Below are positions 1 to 6,835 of a DNA stretch of 11,014 nucleotides, in pieces. This DNA is from Lachnospiraceae bacterium (GTDB lineage: Bacteria > Bacillota > Clostridia > Lachnospirales > Lachnospiraceae), in contig CAAEUM010000027.1 in assembly GCA_900759225.1 (NCBI GenBank), forward strand, positions 1-11,014, in the 5' to 3' direction. A program made the translations under genes and the position numbers. The notes below the pieces were generated by a model. It searched no databases and was not told where the DNA came from. It saw nothing but the letters and a program-made list of their open reading frames with translations. Every line of letters begins with the position of its first letter. Position 1 is the first letter of the stretch.

Positions 1-357
1 ATTGATCGCTACAATGGAAGGCATAGCCGCTTCTGCAATGGCTGACACATCGGTTGTAGCAGCTACCGGGGTAATACCGGAAGCCTGACTGGACTGGGCA
101 GCTTCTGCTGCTGCCGTCTGGCTTACGGCCTGGGCAGAGGTCTCCCCGCTGTCCTCATTATAAAGCCCTGCCAGCTTCATCCCTATGAGGTTTACGCCTG
201 TCATAACACCGCCGGAAACTGTACCGAACAGCACCGCTGCCGCCGTAATTCCTGCTGCCTTCTTTGCCCAGCTGCTCCTGTGTTTCCCTCTTCCCGTACC
301 CTTTTCATTTCCTGTTTCCTCTATGATCGTTCTCTCGTTTCTCTCCTCATCATACAT
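1..357 (-). CDS. HtrA/DegP-type membrane-anchored serine protease, N-terminal part (cut by window edge)
   Basis: Open minus-strand frame of 119 codons that runs off the left edge. The ATG at 357 has AGGAG at 367-371, 9 nt upstream. Residues 1-33 are polar and charged (a cytoplasmic tail). Residues about 34-58 form one hydrophobic segment rich in Ala, Val and Gly. Residues 65-102 are a low-complexity Ser/Ala/Gln/Thr linker. From residue 103 the text DVSAIAEAAMPSIVAIN matches the opening of the trypsin-like domain in S1C (HtrA/DegP) proteases, where 'vmPSVV-I' begins the first barrel. By family knowledge such proteins are anchored in the membrane, act outside the cell on misfolded proteins, and usually end in a PDZ domain. 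The catalytic His-Asp-Ser triad and any PDZ domain lie outside the window, so activity cannot be confirmed. It diverges from tmcAL. Confidence 0.8.
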   Translation of the reverse strand, partial: MYDEERNERTIIEETGNEKGTGRGKHRSSWAKKAAGITAAAVLFGTVSGGVMTGVNLIGMKLAGLYNEDSGETSAQAVSQTAAAEAAQSSQASGITPVAATTDVSAIAEAAMPSIVAIN

Positions 358-440
358 AACTATTATCTCCTCTCTTATAGCCCTCTCTTGATCGGCTCTC
401 TCATCAGGCTTTGTTTTCTTATTTACAAGAAAGAATATAA

Positions 441-454
441 ACCATATATATGGT
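441..454. promoter_or_regulatory. Perfect 14-bp palindrome in the divergent protease/tmcAL gap
   Basis: ACCATATATATGGT equals its own reverse complement. It lies 84 bp upstream of the protease start and 94 bp upstream of tmcAL, in an A+T-rich stretch. A palindrome there could be an operator for a dimeric regulator, but A+T-rich palindromes also arise by chance. No regulator gene is visible nearby. Confidence 0.3.
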
Positions 455-492
455 GGAATTGTGAAACGATTGTGTAAAAAGTGTGTCTTTTA

Positions 493-501
493 TGATATGA
501 T
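493..501 (+). promoter_or_regulatory. Possible extended -10 promoter for tmcAL
   Basis: TGATATGAT is an extended -10 element (TGn followed by TATGAT), placed about 48 nt before the tmcAL ATG. No good -35 sits at 17 bp. TTGTGT at 470-475 is 20 bp from this -10, or 15 bp from the overlapping TATGAT at 491-496. The extended -10 could compensate for the weak -35. Confidence 0.35.
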
Positions 502-548
502 ACTAGAGGCAAACGGTTAAAGATACCAGAAAGGCAGAAACGAGCTTT

Positions 549-1790
549 ATGAAAACAGTAGGCATCATTGCAGAATATAACCCCTTCCACAGCGGGCATC
601 AGTACCATATTGAAATGGCAAAAAAAATTACAGACGCAGATTTCTGTGTAGCTGTCATGAGCGGCGACTTTGTCCAAAGAGGTGAACCGGCCATTTTCAG
701 CAAATACCTGCGCACCAGGATGGCCCTTTCCTGCGGTGCAGACCTTGTAATCGAGCTGCCCTCCCTCTTTGCAGCAGCAAGCGCTGAGGATTTTGCCTCC
801 TGCGGCGTAGCGCTGCTGTCCTCCCTTGGTGCTGTTGATTTTCTCTGCTTCGGCAGTGAAGCCGGAGACATCACCCCCATTCGCCAGGCAGCTTCCCTGC
901 TGTCCGGGGAAACCCCGGAATTTTCCGCTGCCTTAAAAGAAGGGCTTCGCCGGGGCCTTACCTGGCCTCAGGCCAGAAAGGAAGCCTTTGACGCCTTAGC
1001 TGCCTCCTCTCTCTCAGATAATAAGGCCTCTGGCCTTTTAAATATGCCCAACAGCCTTCTTGGCATTGAATACTGCAAAGCGATCCTGCGCCAGAAAAGC
1101 AGCCTTGAACCTGTCACGATCCGGCGTGAAGGCAGGGGCTATCATGACGGAAGCTTAAAGGGGGCCCAGGCCTCCGCATCCGCACTGCGCGCCTGCCTTC
1201 ATCAGCAAAAGCCCGACTTAACTGAACTTCTGCCCCACATTCCCCCAGCCATTCATGACCTGTATTCCCAGGGGCTTCCCATTTTCCCTGAGGATTGCTC
1301 TGCCCTCTTAAACTTCACCCTATTGACAATGCAGCGGCAGGGGCAGGATTTTGCCCTCTGCGGGGATATGTCGCAGGCCCTGTCCGACCGTCTGAGCTCC
1401 CTTCTGCTGTCCTATGAAGACTGGGAGGGGCGTATCCGGCAGCTGAAAACAAGGCAGTACACCTACACCCGGATCAGCCGCTGCCTTCTTCAGCTGATGC
1501 TTGGGATCACAAAGGAGCAGCTAAAGGAAGCCAGGGAAGCCGGTTTCGCCCCCTATGCCAGGATCCTGGGATTTCGTCCTAAGGCAGGGCCCCTGCTTAC
1601 CCGTTTAAAAAAAGCCTCCTCCATCCCTCTTATAACAAAAACAGCCGGCGCACACACCCTATTAACCGGAACTGCCCTAAGCATGTTCCGGCAGGATGTG
1701 TACGCCAGCCATGTACGTCAAAGCCTTGAAGCAGCAAAATATGACACTGCTCCAAAAAATGAATACAATCAGCCTATCTGTATTTTATGA
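549..1790 (+). CDS. tmcAL: tRNA(Met) cytidine acetate ligase (TmcAL, YlbM family)
   Basis: TmcAL uses acetate and ATP to make N4-acetylcytidine at the wobble position (C34) of elongator tRNA-Met; it works through acetyl-AMP and not acetyl-CoA. The 413-residue protein is close to the family's usual length of about 400. The N-terminus is the family signature: GIIAEYNPFHSGH, giving the nucleotidyltransferase H14-x-G-H17 motif that binds ATP. MSGDFVQRGEPAIF at 37-50 and FGSEAGD at 101-107 are further conserved blocks, and the REGRGYHDG...SASALR stretch (about 193-213) matches the KxxSxS-like end of the nucleotidyltransferase fold. The ATG at 549 has only a weak, distant ribosome binding site (AGAAAGG), but the motif position supports it. 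It is a single-gene unit on the plus strand, and its last 6 bp overlap the convergent methyltransferase gene. Confidence 0.93.
   Translation: MKTVGIIAEYNPFHSGHQYHIEMAKKITDADFCVAVMSGDFVQRGEPAIFSKYLRTRMALSCGADLVIELPSLFAAASAEDFASCGVALLSSLGAVDFLCFGSEAGDITPIRQAASLLSGETPEFSAALKEGLRRGLTWPQARKEAFDALAASSLSDNKASGLLNMPNSLLGIEYCKAILRQKSSLEPVTIRREGRGYHDGSLKGAQASASALRACLHQQKPDLTELLPHIPPAIHDLYSQGLPIFPEDCSALLNFTLLTMQRQGQDFALCGDMSQALSDRLSSLLLSYEDWEGRIRQLKTRQYTYTRISRCLLQLMLGITKEQLKEAREAGFAPYARILGFRPKAGPLLTRLKKASSIPLITKTAGAHTLLTGTALSMFRQDVYASHVRQSLEAAKYDTAPKNEYNQPICIL
1754..1784 (-). terminator. Weak candidate terminator of the polA gene cluster
   Basis: Read on the minus strand directly after the methyltransferase stop (1785-1787), AATACA and TGTATT form a 6-bp stem around an 11-nt loop. 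Six T's follow 2 nt later (A's at 1754-1759 on the plus strand). The stem is short and A+T-rich, so efficiency would be modest. It lies inside the last codons of tmcAL and cannot serve that gene, because it precedes the tmcAL stop codon. Confidence 0.3.
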
Positions 1791-2978
1791 AAGAAACTCT
1801 GGAGCCAGAAGGCGGACAATAGCAGGCTCTGCATTTAGAAAGGCCAGCAGCTCCCTCAGCTCCTTCCCGTTGTCCTTTCCGGTTCCCCGGAAAACGGCAC
1901 GCACAAGGATGTTTTTGGGAGTATGCTCCATATCAATAAATTCCAAAATCTGGGTTCTGTATCCCCTGTATTCCAGCACCTGGGCCCGGATAGCATCCGT
2001 ATACAGGGCAGCCATCCTCTCTTTTATAAGGCCATACTGAAGCACCGGCTTTAAAAGCTGATTTTCCAGCTGCCCATTTAACTCATGCTGGCAGCAGGGA
2101 ACGGAAAGGATCACCCTGGCGCCCCAGTTTACCGCCTTCTCCATTGCATAATCCGTAGCCATGTCGCAGGCATGGAGGGTAACCACCATATCTGCATGGT
2201 CTGCCCCTTCATAGGAAGCAATATCTCCATGATAAAAACGAAGGTTCTCATAGCCGTAGCTCTCACTGAGACGATTGCAGTGGTCAATCACATCCTGCTT
2301 TAGATCAAGGCCGATAATGCGCACCGGATATCCCTTCAGCTCCTTTAAATAATAATACATGGCAAAGGTAAGATAGGATTTTCCGCATCCAAAGTCAATA
2401 ATGGTATTTTCCCGACTCTGGTCCAGCTCAGGAAGGATATCCTCAATAAACTCCAGGAAGCGGTTAATCTGGCGGTATTTATCGTAACGGCTGTGTATGA
2501 TCGTTCCGTCCTTTGACATAACCCCCAGATCCACCAGAAAAGGAACTGCAGTCCCCTCCTCCAGGATATAGCGCTTTTTCCGGTTATGGGCCAGCCTTCC
2601 GGATAAGGGACGGATTTTTCCATCATTTTGCCCGCTTTCAACCAGCCTTTTCTTCACCTTTACCGTCATTTTCCCTTTTTTGCTCACAAGGATCGCCGCT
2701 GTACCAAGCTCCGATTCAATCTGTGCCTGGCGGAAGTCCTTCTGCAGGCAGCTCTCTAAATAGGCCTCCGCCTGGCTGCGGCTTAAGTTTTGATGGAAGG
2801 CCTGCTTTCCCACCTGCTCTTGGGCCTGAAACACAAGCTCTCCCTTTAAAAGCAGAGGACGGATTTTTGACTTTGCAGGACCCTCCTGGCTGCAGGGATT
2901 GCTTAAAATGATCTGTATCAGATGTTCATTTAAGAAAAAATCCAGGGCATTTTTCAGTGCTTCCTGTTCCTTCATCAT
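1785..2978 (-). CDS. SAM-dependent methyltransferase (Methyltransf_32 / METTL25-like), substrate unknown
   Basis: 397 residues. The C-terminal half is a class I methyltransferase: motif I DFGCGK at 195-200 (SAM glycine loop), acidic end of strand 2 in GLDLK at 223-227, GD at 251-252, TLHACD at 267-272, and SVPCCQHEL at 292-300. The 'LHACD' plus 'PCC-H-L' pair is typical of the PF13679 (Methyltransf_32) group that includes METTL25-like proteins. Residues 1-150 show no domain I recognise and contain a basic stretch (VKVKKR, NRKKR) that could contact nucleic acid; that is inference. The start may be ATG 2978 or the next codon, ATG 2975, which is better spaced (5 nt) from AGGGG at 2981-2985. It is the last gene of the cluster, 6 bp after the histidine phosphatase, and its end overlaps tmcAL by 6 bp. 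The target (RNA, protein or small molecule) is not evident. Confidence 0.8.
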   Translation of the reverse strand: MMKEQEALKNALDFFLNEHLIQIILSNPCSQEGPAKSKIRPLLLKGELVFQAQEQVGKQAFHQNLSRSQAEAYLESCLQKDFRQAQIESELGTAAILVSKKGKMTVKVKKRLVESGQNDGKIRPLSGRLAHNRKKRYILEEGTAVPFLVDLGVMSKDGTIIHSRYDKYRQINRFLEFIEDILPELDQSRENTIIDFGCGKSYLTFAMYYYLKELKGYPVRIIGLDLKQDVIDHCNRLSESYGYENLRFYHGDIASYEGADHADMVVTLHACDMATDYAMEKAVNWGARVILSVPCCQHELNGQLENQLLKPVLQYGLIKERMAALYTDAIRAQVLEYRGYRTQILEFIDMEHTPKNILVRAVFRGTGKDNGKELRELLAFLNAEPAIVRLLAPEFLS

Positions 2979-2984
2979 TTCCCC

Positions 2985-3638
2985 TTACCCTTCCTTTCCA
3001 TCCTCTTTTTCCTTCCAGCTGCTGCGAAGGAGCTCCTGATACGGCTCCAGATGGGCGTGATCATTAAACCGTTCTACGGTAAAGCGCCCTGTGCACTCAT
3101 CCCAGTTAAGCTCTGTAATACTGCAGTTTTCAAGGTTTTTTCCGAGAACCCGCCAGCGGCTCAAGGGAATTCCCAGATAATAAGCCGTCACGGCCCGTAT
3201 AACGCCGCCATGGGTGACTACCGCAACACGCTCATAGCCGCTGCCTGTAAGCTCCTCAAAAAAAGGAGCTGCACGCAACACCACATCCCCGGCGCACTCC
3301 CCGCCCGGGTAGGGGATATCCTCTTCCATCGCTGCCTGTCGGCGCTTAAAATCCCCAAACCGGAGCCCTATTTCTTCATCCGAAAGCCCTTCCATCTCCC
3401 CAAAGGAGATTTCCCGCAGCTCCTTCCGTATAAAATGCTCCACATTCCAGTATAGATTTGCTGCCTGGGCCGTTTCCACAGCCCGCAGCAGATCACTGGA
3501 ATACACCGCCTGTATTCTGGCTGGAAACAGACGCTCGCCCAAAAGCGCCGCCTGTCTGTAGCCTTCCCGGCATAAGTCTACATTTACATTGCACAGCCTG
3601 CTTTCCTGACGTCCATGGCGTATGAGAAATAGCTTCAT
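2985..3638 (-). CDS. Histidine phosphatase family protein (phosphoglycerate mutase-like)
   Basis: 217 residues. The N-terminus LIRHGRQES carries the RHG motif (R7, H8, G9), in which H8 would be the phosphorylated nucleophile. YSSDLLRAVETA at 46-57 is the conserved second-arginine block. LREISFGEMEG around 74-84 holds the likely acid E76, and VTHGGVIRA at 141-149 gives the second catalytic H143. This is branch 1 of the histidine phosphatases (PhoE/CobC/GpmB-like), which remove phosphate from small metabolites or sugars. RHG is followed by RQ rather than the common ET/QT, so the substrate cannot be named. ATG 3638 has the ribosome binding site AGGGGCAGG just upstream. The gene begins 11 bp after the UPF0210 gene and is followed 6 bp later by the methyltransferase, so translation is likely coupled. 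No cobalamin genes are nearby to suggest CobC. Confidence 0.88.
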   Translation of the reverse strand: MKLFLIRHGRQESRLCNVNVDLCREGYRQAALLGERLFPARIQAVYSSDLLRAVETAQAANLYWNVEHFIRKELREISFGEMEGLSDEEIGLRFGDFKRRQAAMEEDIPYPGGECAGDVVLRAAPFFEELTGSGYERVAVVTHGGVIRAVTAYYLGIPLSRWRVLGKNLENCSITELNWDECTGRFTVERFNDHAHLEPYQELLRSSWKEKEDGKEG

Positions 3639-3649
3639 AAACCTGCCCC

Positions 3650-5014
3650 TTAATTTTTAAAGCTGTGGATCGGCGCTGGGATCCTCCCGCCTCTGGTAAC
3701 AAACTTCTCACAGGAGAATGGATTAACGGGGATAATTGGCGCATAGCCCAAAAGCCCACCAAACTCTGCCGTATCTCCTACCTTCTTTCCTATAACCGGG
3801 ATCAGGCGCACAGCTGTTGTCTTCTGATTTACCATACCGATCGCTGCCTCATCTGCAATAATGCCAGAAATGGTAGAAGCCTTTGTATCCCCAGGAATAG
3901 CGATCATATCAAGTCCTACGGAGCAGACACAGGTCATTGCCTCCAGCTTTTCAATGGTAAGGGCCCCAAGGCTCACCGCATCGATCATTCCCTGGTCCTC
4001 GCTGACCGGAATAAATGCGCCGCTTAATCCGCCCACATAGGAGGAAGCCATAACGCCGCCCTTCTTTACCTGGTCGTTTAGCATTGCAAGCGCTGCGGTC
4101 GTTCCTGGCGCGCCTACACGCTCCAGGCCAATTTCCTCCAGGATCTCCGCTACGCTGTCGCCTACTGCAGGTGTGGGAGCCAGGGAAAGGTCAATAATAC
4201 CGAAGGGGACGCCCATGCGCTTTGAAGCCTCCTGGGCTACCAGCTGGCCTACACGGGTGATCTTAAAGGCTGTTTTCTTAATGGTCTCGCAGAGGACCTC
4301 AAAGTTCTCCCCTCTTGCCTTTTCCAATGCCACCTTTACAACACCGGGGCCGCTGACGCCCACATTAATAATAGCATCTGCCTCTGTAACGCCATGGAAT
4401 GCGCCGGCCATAAATGGATTGTCATCCGGTGCATTGCAAAATACAACCAGCTTGGCACAGCCCAGGGAATCCGTATCCTTTGTAGCCTCTGCTGTCTCCT
4501 TTACGATCCGTCCCATAAGCTCTACCGCATCCATATTGATACCGGTCTTGGTGGAGCCCACATTGACCGAGCTGCAGATACGCTCTGTTTTTGCCAGAGC
4601 CTCCGGAATCGATTCAATAAGCATCCTGTCTGCGTTTGTCATCCCCTTGCTTACCAGTGCAGAGTAGCCGCCGATAAAGTTAACGCCTACCTCCTTGGCT
4701 GCCTTGTCAAGAGTCTGGGCGATCGTCACAAAGTCTGCCGGTGTCTTGCAGGCACCGCCGCCTACCAGTGCAATAGGGGTAACGGAAATCCGCTTGTTGA
4801 CAATGGGAATGCCAAAATCCCGCTCAATGTCCTGACCGGTTGCCACAAGATTTTTTGCAAGAGAAGTAATCTTATTGTAAATTTTCTCATTGAGCACTTC
4901 CAGGCTGCTGTCTGCGCAGTCCAGGAGGCTGATTCCCAGCGTAATGGTACGCACATCCAGCTTCTCATGCTCAATCATGTTATTTGTTTCATTTACCTCA
5001 TATATATTAATCAT
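3650..5014 (-). CDS. UPF0210 / PFL-like family protein of unknown function
   Basis: 454 residues from ATG 5014. This start gives the family's usual length and its N-terminus [24 protein letters not shown] lies about 10 nt upstream. The frame stays open to 5098, but that extension does not look like the family. Landmarks: [15 protein letters not shown] (22-36), [10 protein letters not shown] mid-protein, [44 protein letters not shown], and a Gly-rich C-terminus ending in [26 protein letters not shown], positions 429-454. The family has been linked by structure to pyruvate formate-lyase-like barrels, but I see no C-terminal glycyl-radical motif of the RVxGY type, so it should not be called a formate acetyltransferase. 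It follows the ACT-domain gene, its near-constant partner in Firmicutes, which suggests the ACT protein senses a ligand or controls this enzyme. The reaction is unknown. Confidence 0.88.
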   Translation of the reverse strand: MINIYEVNETNNMIEHEKLDVRTITLGISLLDCADSSLEVLNEKIYNKITSLAKNLVATGQDIERDFGIPIVNKRISVTPIALVGGGACKTPADFVTIAQTLDKAAKEVGVNFIGGYSALVSKGMTNADRMLIESIPEALAKTERICSSVNVGSTKTGINMDAVELMGRIVKETAEATKDTDSLGCAKLVVFCNAPDDNPFMAGAFHGVTEADAIINVGVSGPGVVKVALEKARGENFEVLCETIKKTAFKITRVGQLVAQEASKRMGVPFGIIDLSLAPTPAVGDSVAEILEEIGLERVGAPGTTAALAMLNDQVKKGGVMASSYVGGLSGAFIPVSEDQGMIDAVSLGALTIEKLEAMTCVCSVGLDMIAIPGDTKASTISGIIADEAAIGMVNQKTTAVRLIPVIGKKVGDTAEFGGLLGYAPIIPVNPFSCEKFVTRGGRIPAPIHSFKN

Positions 5015-5060
5015 GGTGACTGATTCCTTTCTTTCTCCGCCTGTAATGGCCTGTGATTCT

Positions 5061-5090
5061 ACTATAAAAGTCTCGGAGGTTAGCCGTAAA
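5061..5090 (-). promoter_or_regulatory. Possible internal promoter before the UPF0210 gene
   Basis: On the minus strand, TTTACG (5085-5090) and TATAGT (5061-5066) are separated by 18 bp, about 47 nt before ATG 5014. The -10 is a good match and the -35 only fair. This is the widest gap in the gene cluster (89 bp), so a secondary promoter is plausible. Confidence 0.35.
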
Positions 5091-5103
5091 TGAACCACGC
5101 AGA

Positions 5104-5376
5104 TCAGATGCGGTGCATTTTTGTGAAAATCTCTTCCCGCTGGATCTTTACGGTAACACCAATCTCCTGGCCTTTTTTATCAAGCTCATCAGAAATCTGA
5201 CCAAACTGTTTTTGGGCAGCGCTGACATCAACGATCATCATCATGTTAAAATAATCCTGAACAATGGTCTGGGAAATATCCAGAATATTAATTCCGTTCT
5301 CTGCCAGATACGTGCATACTCTTGCAATAATGCCTACAGTGTCTTTTCCTACTACAGTAATAATTGCTTTGCTCAT
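5104..5376 (-). CDS. ACT domain-containing protein (UPF0237)
   Basis: 90 residues, essentially one ACT domain, matching the family's usual length of about 90. The text [34 protein letters not shown]... (positions 3-36) is the UPF0237 signature and the ligand-binding loop region of GcvR/ACT-type regulators. ATG 5376 is chosen over the in-frame ATG 5382 because AGGAG sits 7 nt before 5376 but only about 1-2 nt before 5382. ACT domains bind amino acids or similar small ligands and usually act as dimers. With no catalytic domain attached, this one probably regulates a partner, most likely the UPF0210 protein encoded next. It starts 24 bp after the MBL gene. Confidence 0.9.
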   Translation of the reverse strand: MSKAIITVVGKDTVGIIARVCTYLAENGINILDISQTIVQDYFNMMMIVDVSAAQKQFGQISDELDKKGQEIGVTVKIQREEIFTKMHRI

Positions 5377-5400
5377 GTTCATTCTCCTCTTGCCTTTGTT

Positions 5401-6198
5401 TTATATGTATATAATTTCACTCATCCGGTCCCTTCCAGCTACGGAAATGGAAAAATCCGAGGAGCCGTAGGGGCAGTCCCCCTGGTCAATTTCCAGCTTT
5501 ACCGTTTCATAGGCCAGCTCCTCGTAGTTATTTTCCTTGCTCAAATGGCCCAGAAGGATCTTTTTTAAATGGTCATTTAAGACCATGCTCAAAAGACGGC
5601 CTGCATTTTCATTGGACAGGTGCCCATGGTCCCCAAGGATCCTCCGTTTCAGATAATAAGGATAAGGCCCCGTCTCCAGCATCCGCACATCATGATTTGA
5701 TTCCAAAAGGATCGCATCCAATTCCCTGAGGTTATCAATAATATAAGAATCAAAATGCCCCATATCGGTGGCAACTGCCACTGCCTTCGAATCATTTTCC
5801 ACCCGGTAAGCTACCGGCTCTGCCGCGTCATGGTCAATGGAAAAGGGTCTTACCTTTAAATCCCCAACAAAAAATTCTGCATCTGCAGACACCGGACGAA
5901 ACAGCAGCTCGTCCACTTTCCCCAGGCTCTTTGAGGCGGCGATCTCCGCCAGGGTGCGGGGTGTCCCATAAATCGGCAGGTGATGCTTTCTCGAAAGGAC
6001 TCCAAGCCCTCGTATATGGTCGGAATGTTCGTGGGTGATCAAAATCCCGTCTAAATCGCTGCCCTTTAAGCCGATCTCATGTAACCCCTGCTCAATCCGC
6101 TTATTGCTGATTCCTGCATCAATTAAAATATGTGTGCACTCAGAGCCGATATAAATGCAGTTTCCGCTGCTGCCGCTTGCAATACTTACCATTCTCAT
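5401..6198 (-). CDS. MBL-fold metallohydrolase, YycJ/WalJ-like
   Basis: 265 residues from ATG 6198. Near the N-terminus, SIASGSSGNCIYI is the YycJ-type opening. HEHSDH at 56-61 is the metal motif HxHxDH of metallo-beta-lactamase-fold enzymes. ATDMGH around 143-148 gives the bridging aspartate, LLESNHD at 164-170 is conserved in this branch, and LGHLS at 216-220 supplies the last metal-site histidine. YycJ homologues in Bacillus sit with the WalRK two-component genes and have been tied to cell-wall/division control and, from memory, to DNA repair nuclease activity. No walRK genes are visible here; the neighbours are polA and coaE. An in-frame TTG at 6210 overlaps coaE by 11 bp and has its SD too close. 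ATG 6198 begins one base after the coaE stop codon, with AAGGA 12 nt upstream, a slightly long spacing. Confidence 0.85.
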   Translation of the reverse strand: MRMVSIASGSSGNCIYIGSECTHILIDAGISNKRIEQGLHEIGLKGSDLDGILITHEHSDHIRGLGVLSRKHHLPIYGTPRTLAEIAASKSLGKVDELLFRPVSADAEFFVGDLKVRPFSIDHDAAEPVAYRVENDSKAVAVATDMGHFDSYIIDNLRELDAILLESNHDVRMLETGPYPYYLKRRILGDHGHLSNENAGRLLSMVLNDHLKKILLGHLSKENNYEELAYETVKLEIDQGDCPYGSSDFSISVAGRDRMSEIIYI

Positions 6199-6199
6199 G

Positions 6200-6826
6200 T
6201 TATCTGTCAATCCTTTTCCAAAGCTCTGGGAAACGGACCTTTAAAAGGGTCTCCACCTGTTTTTGTGTTTCCTTAGCCGTACCGTTGTTATCAATCACTG
6301 CATCCGCCATGGAAAAGAACTCCTCATGGCTGGGCTGCTGCTGAATGATCCCCTGGATTTTTTCCGGCGAATATCCGCGGTTTTTCTCCAGCCGCTTCTG
6401 CCGTTCTTCTCTTGATGTATAAACATACCACATTTCCCGGCACTTGTCACCAAATTCTTTTGAAGGGAGGGCTGTTTCAATGACCACCGGGCCTTTTTGC
6501 TGCCCTGCCTCCAAAAGCACTGACTGCCACACCAGAGGATGGGTCAGCTTATTGATCTGTTCACAGAGGCCGGGATCTGAAAAGATCAGCTCCGCCATGG
6601 CCGGGCGGTCAATGGTTTTATCCTCCTTAAGAATGGCCGGGCCCAAAAGCCCGGTTACAGCCTCATAGCTCTCCATTCCCGGCTCCATAAGGCGCCTTGC
6701 AGTCAGATCTGTCTGTATCACATAAAAGCCATGCTCCTTTAAGCAGTCAAGCACTGTGCTTTTCCCTGCCCCAACACCGCCGATCAGGCCCAATATAAGC
6801 TGGCTTTCCTGTGTCATATGCTCCAT
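6200..6826 (-). CDS. coaE: Dephospho-CoA kinase (divergent)
   Basis: 208 residues, the usual CoaE length. CoaE phosphorylates the 3'-hydroxyl of dephospho-CoA with ATP, the last step of coenzyme A synthesis, in the cytoplasm. The P-loop GLIGGVGAGKST (13-24) is clear. D40 in VIQTD occupies the place of the conserved 'DAD' substrate-site aspartate, HP at 96-97 matches the lid-proximal block, and ADAVIDNNG at 174-182 is the family's C-terminal nucleotide-site motif. Two blocks are divergent: the usual 'IPLLFE' stretch reads ETALPSKEF (117-125), and the Q-T-D site is not D-A-D. This pattern suggests a clostridial subfamily and not loss of function, since the P-loop and VIDN site are intact. Start ATG 6826 has AGGAG 6 nt away, and this ribosome binding site overlaps the polA stop codon (TAG at 6836-6838), so translation is probably coupled. 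Confidence 0.88.
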   Translation of the reverse strand: MEHMTQESQLILGLIGGVGAGKSTVLDCLKEHGFYVIQTDLTARRLMEPGMESYEAVTGLLGPAILKEDKTIDRPAMAELIFSDPGLCEQINKLTHPLVWQSVLLEAGQQKGPVVIETALPSKEFGDKCREMWYVYTSREERQKRLEKNRGYSPEKIQGIIQQQPSHEEFFSMADAVIDNNGTAKETQKQVETLLKVRFPELWKRIDR

Positions 6827-6835
6827 CTGTCTCTC

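Noticed and set aside
4394..5023. 209-codon plus-strand open frame opposite the UPF0210 gene
   Set aside because: It is the mirror of a well-supported conserved gene, has no family resemblance, and lacks a ribosome binding site.
5015..5098. N-terminal extension of the UPF0210 frame to ATG 5098
   Set aside because: The added 28 residues have no family resemblance and no good ribosome binding site, and they cover the likely promoter and SD of the ATG at 5014.
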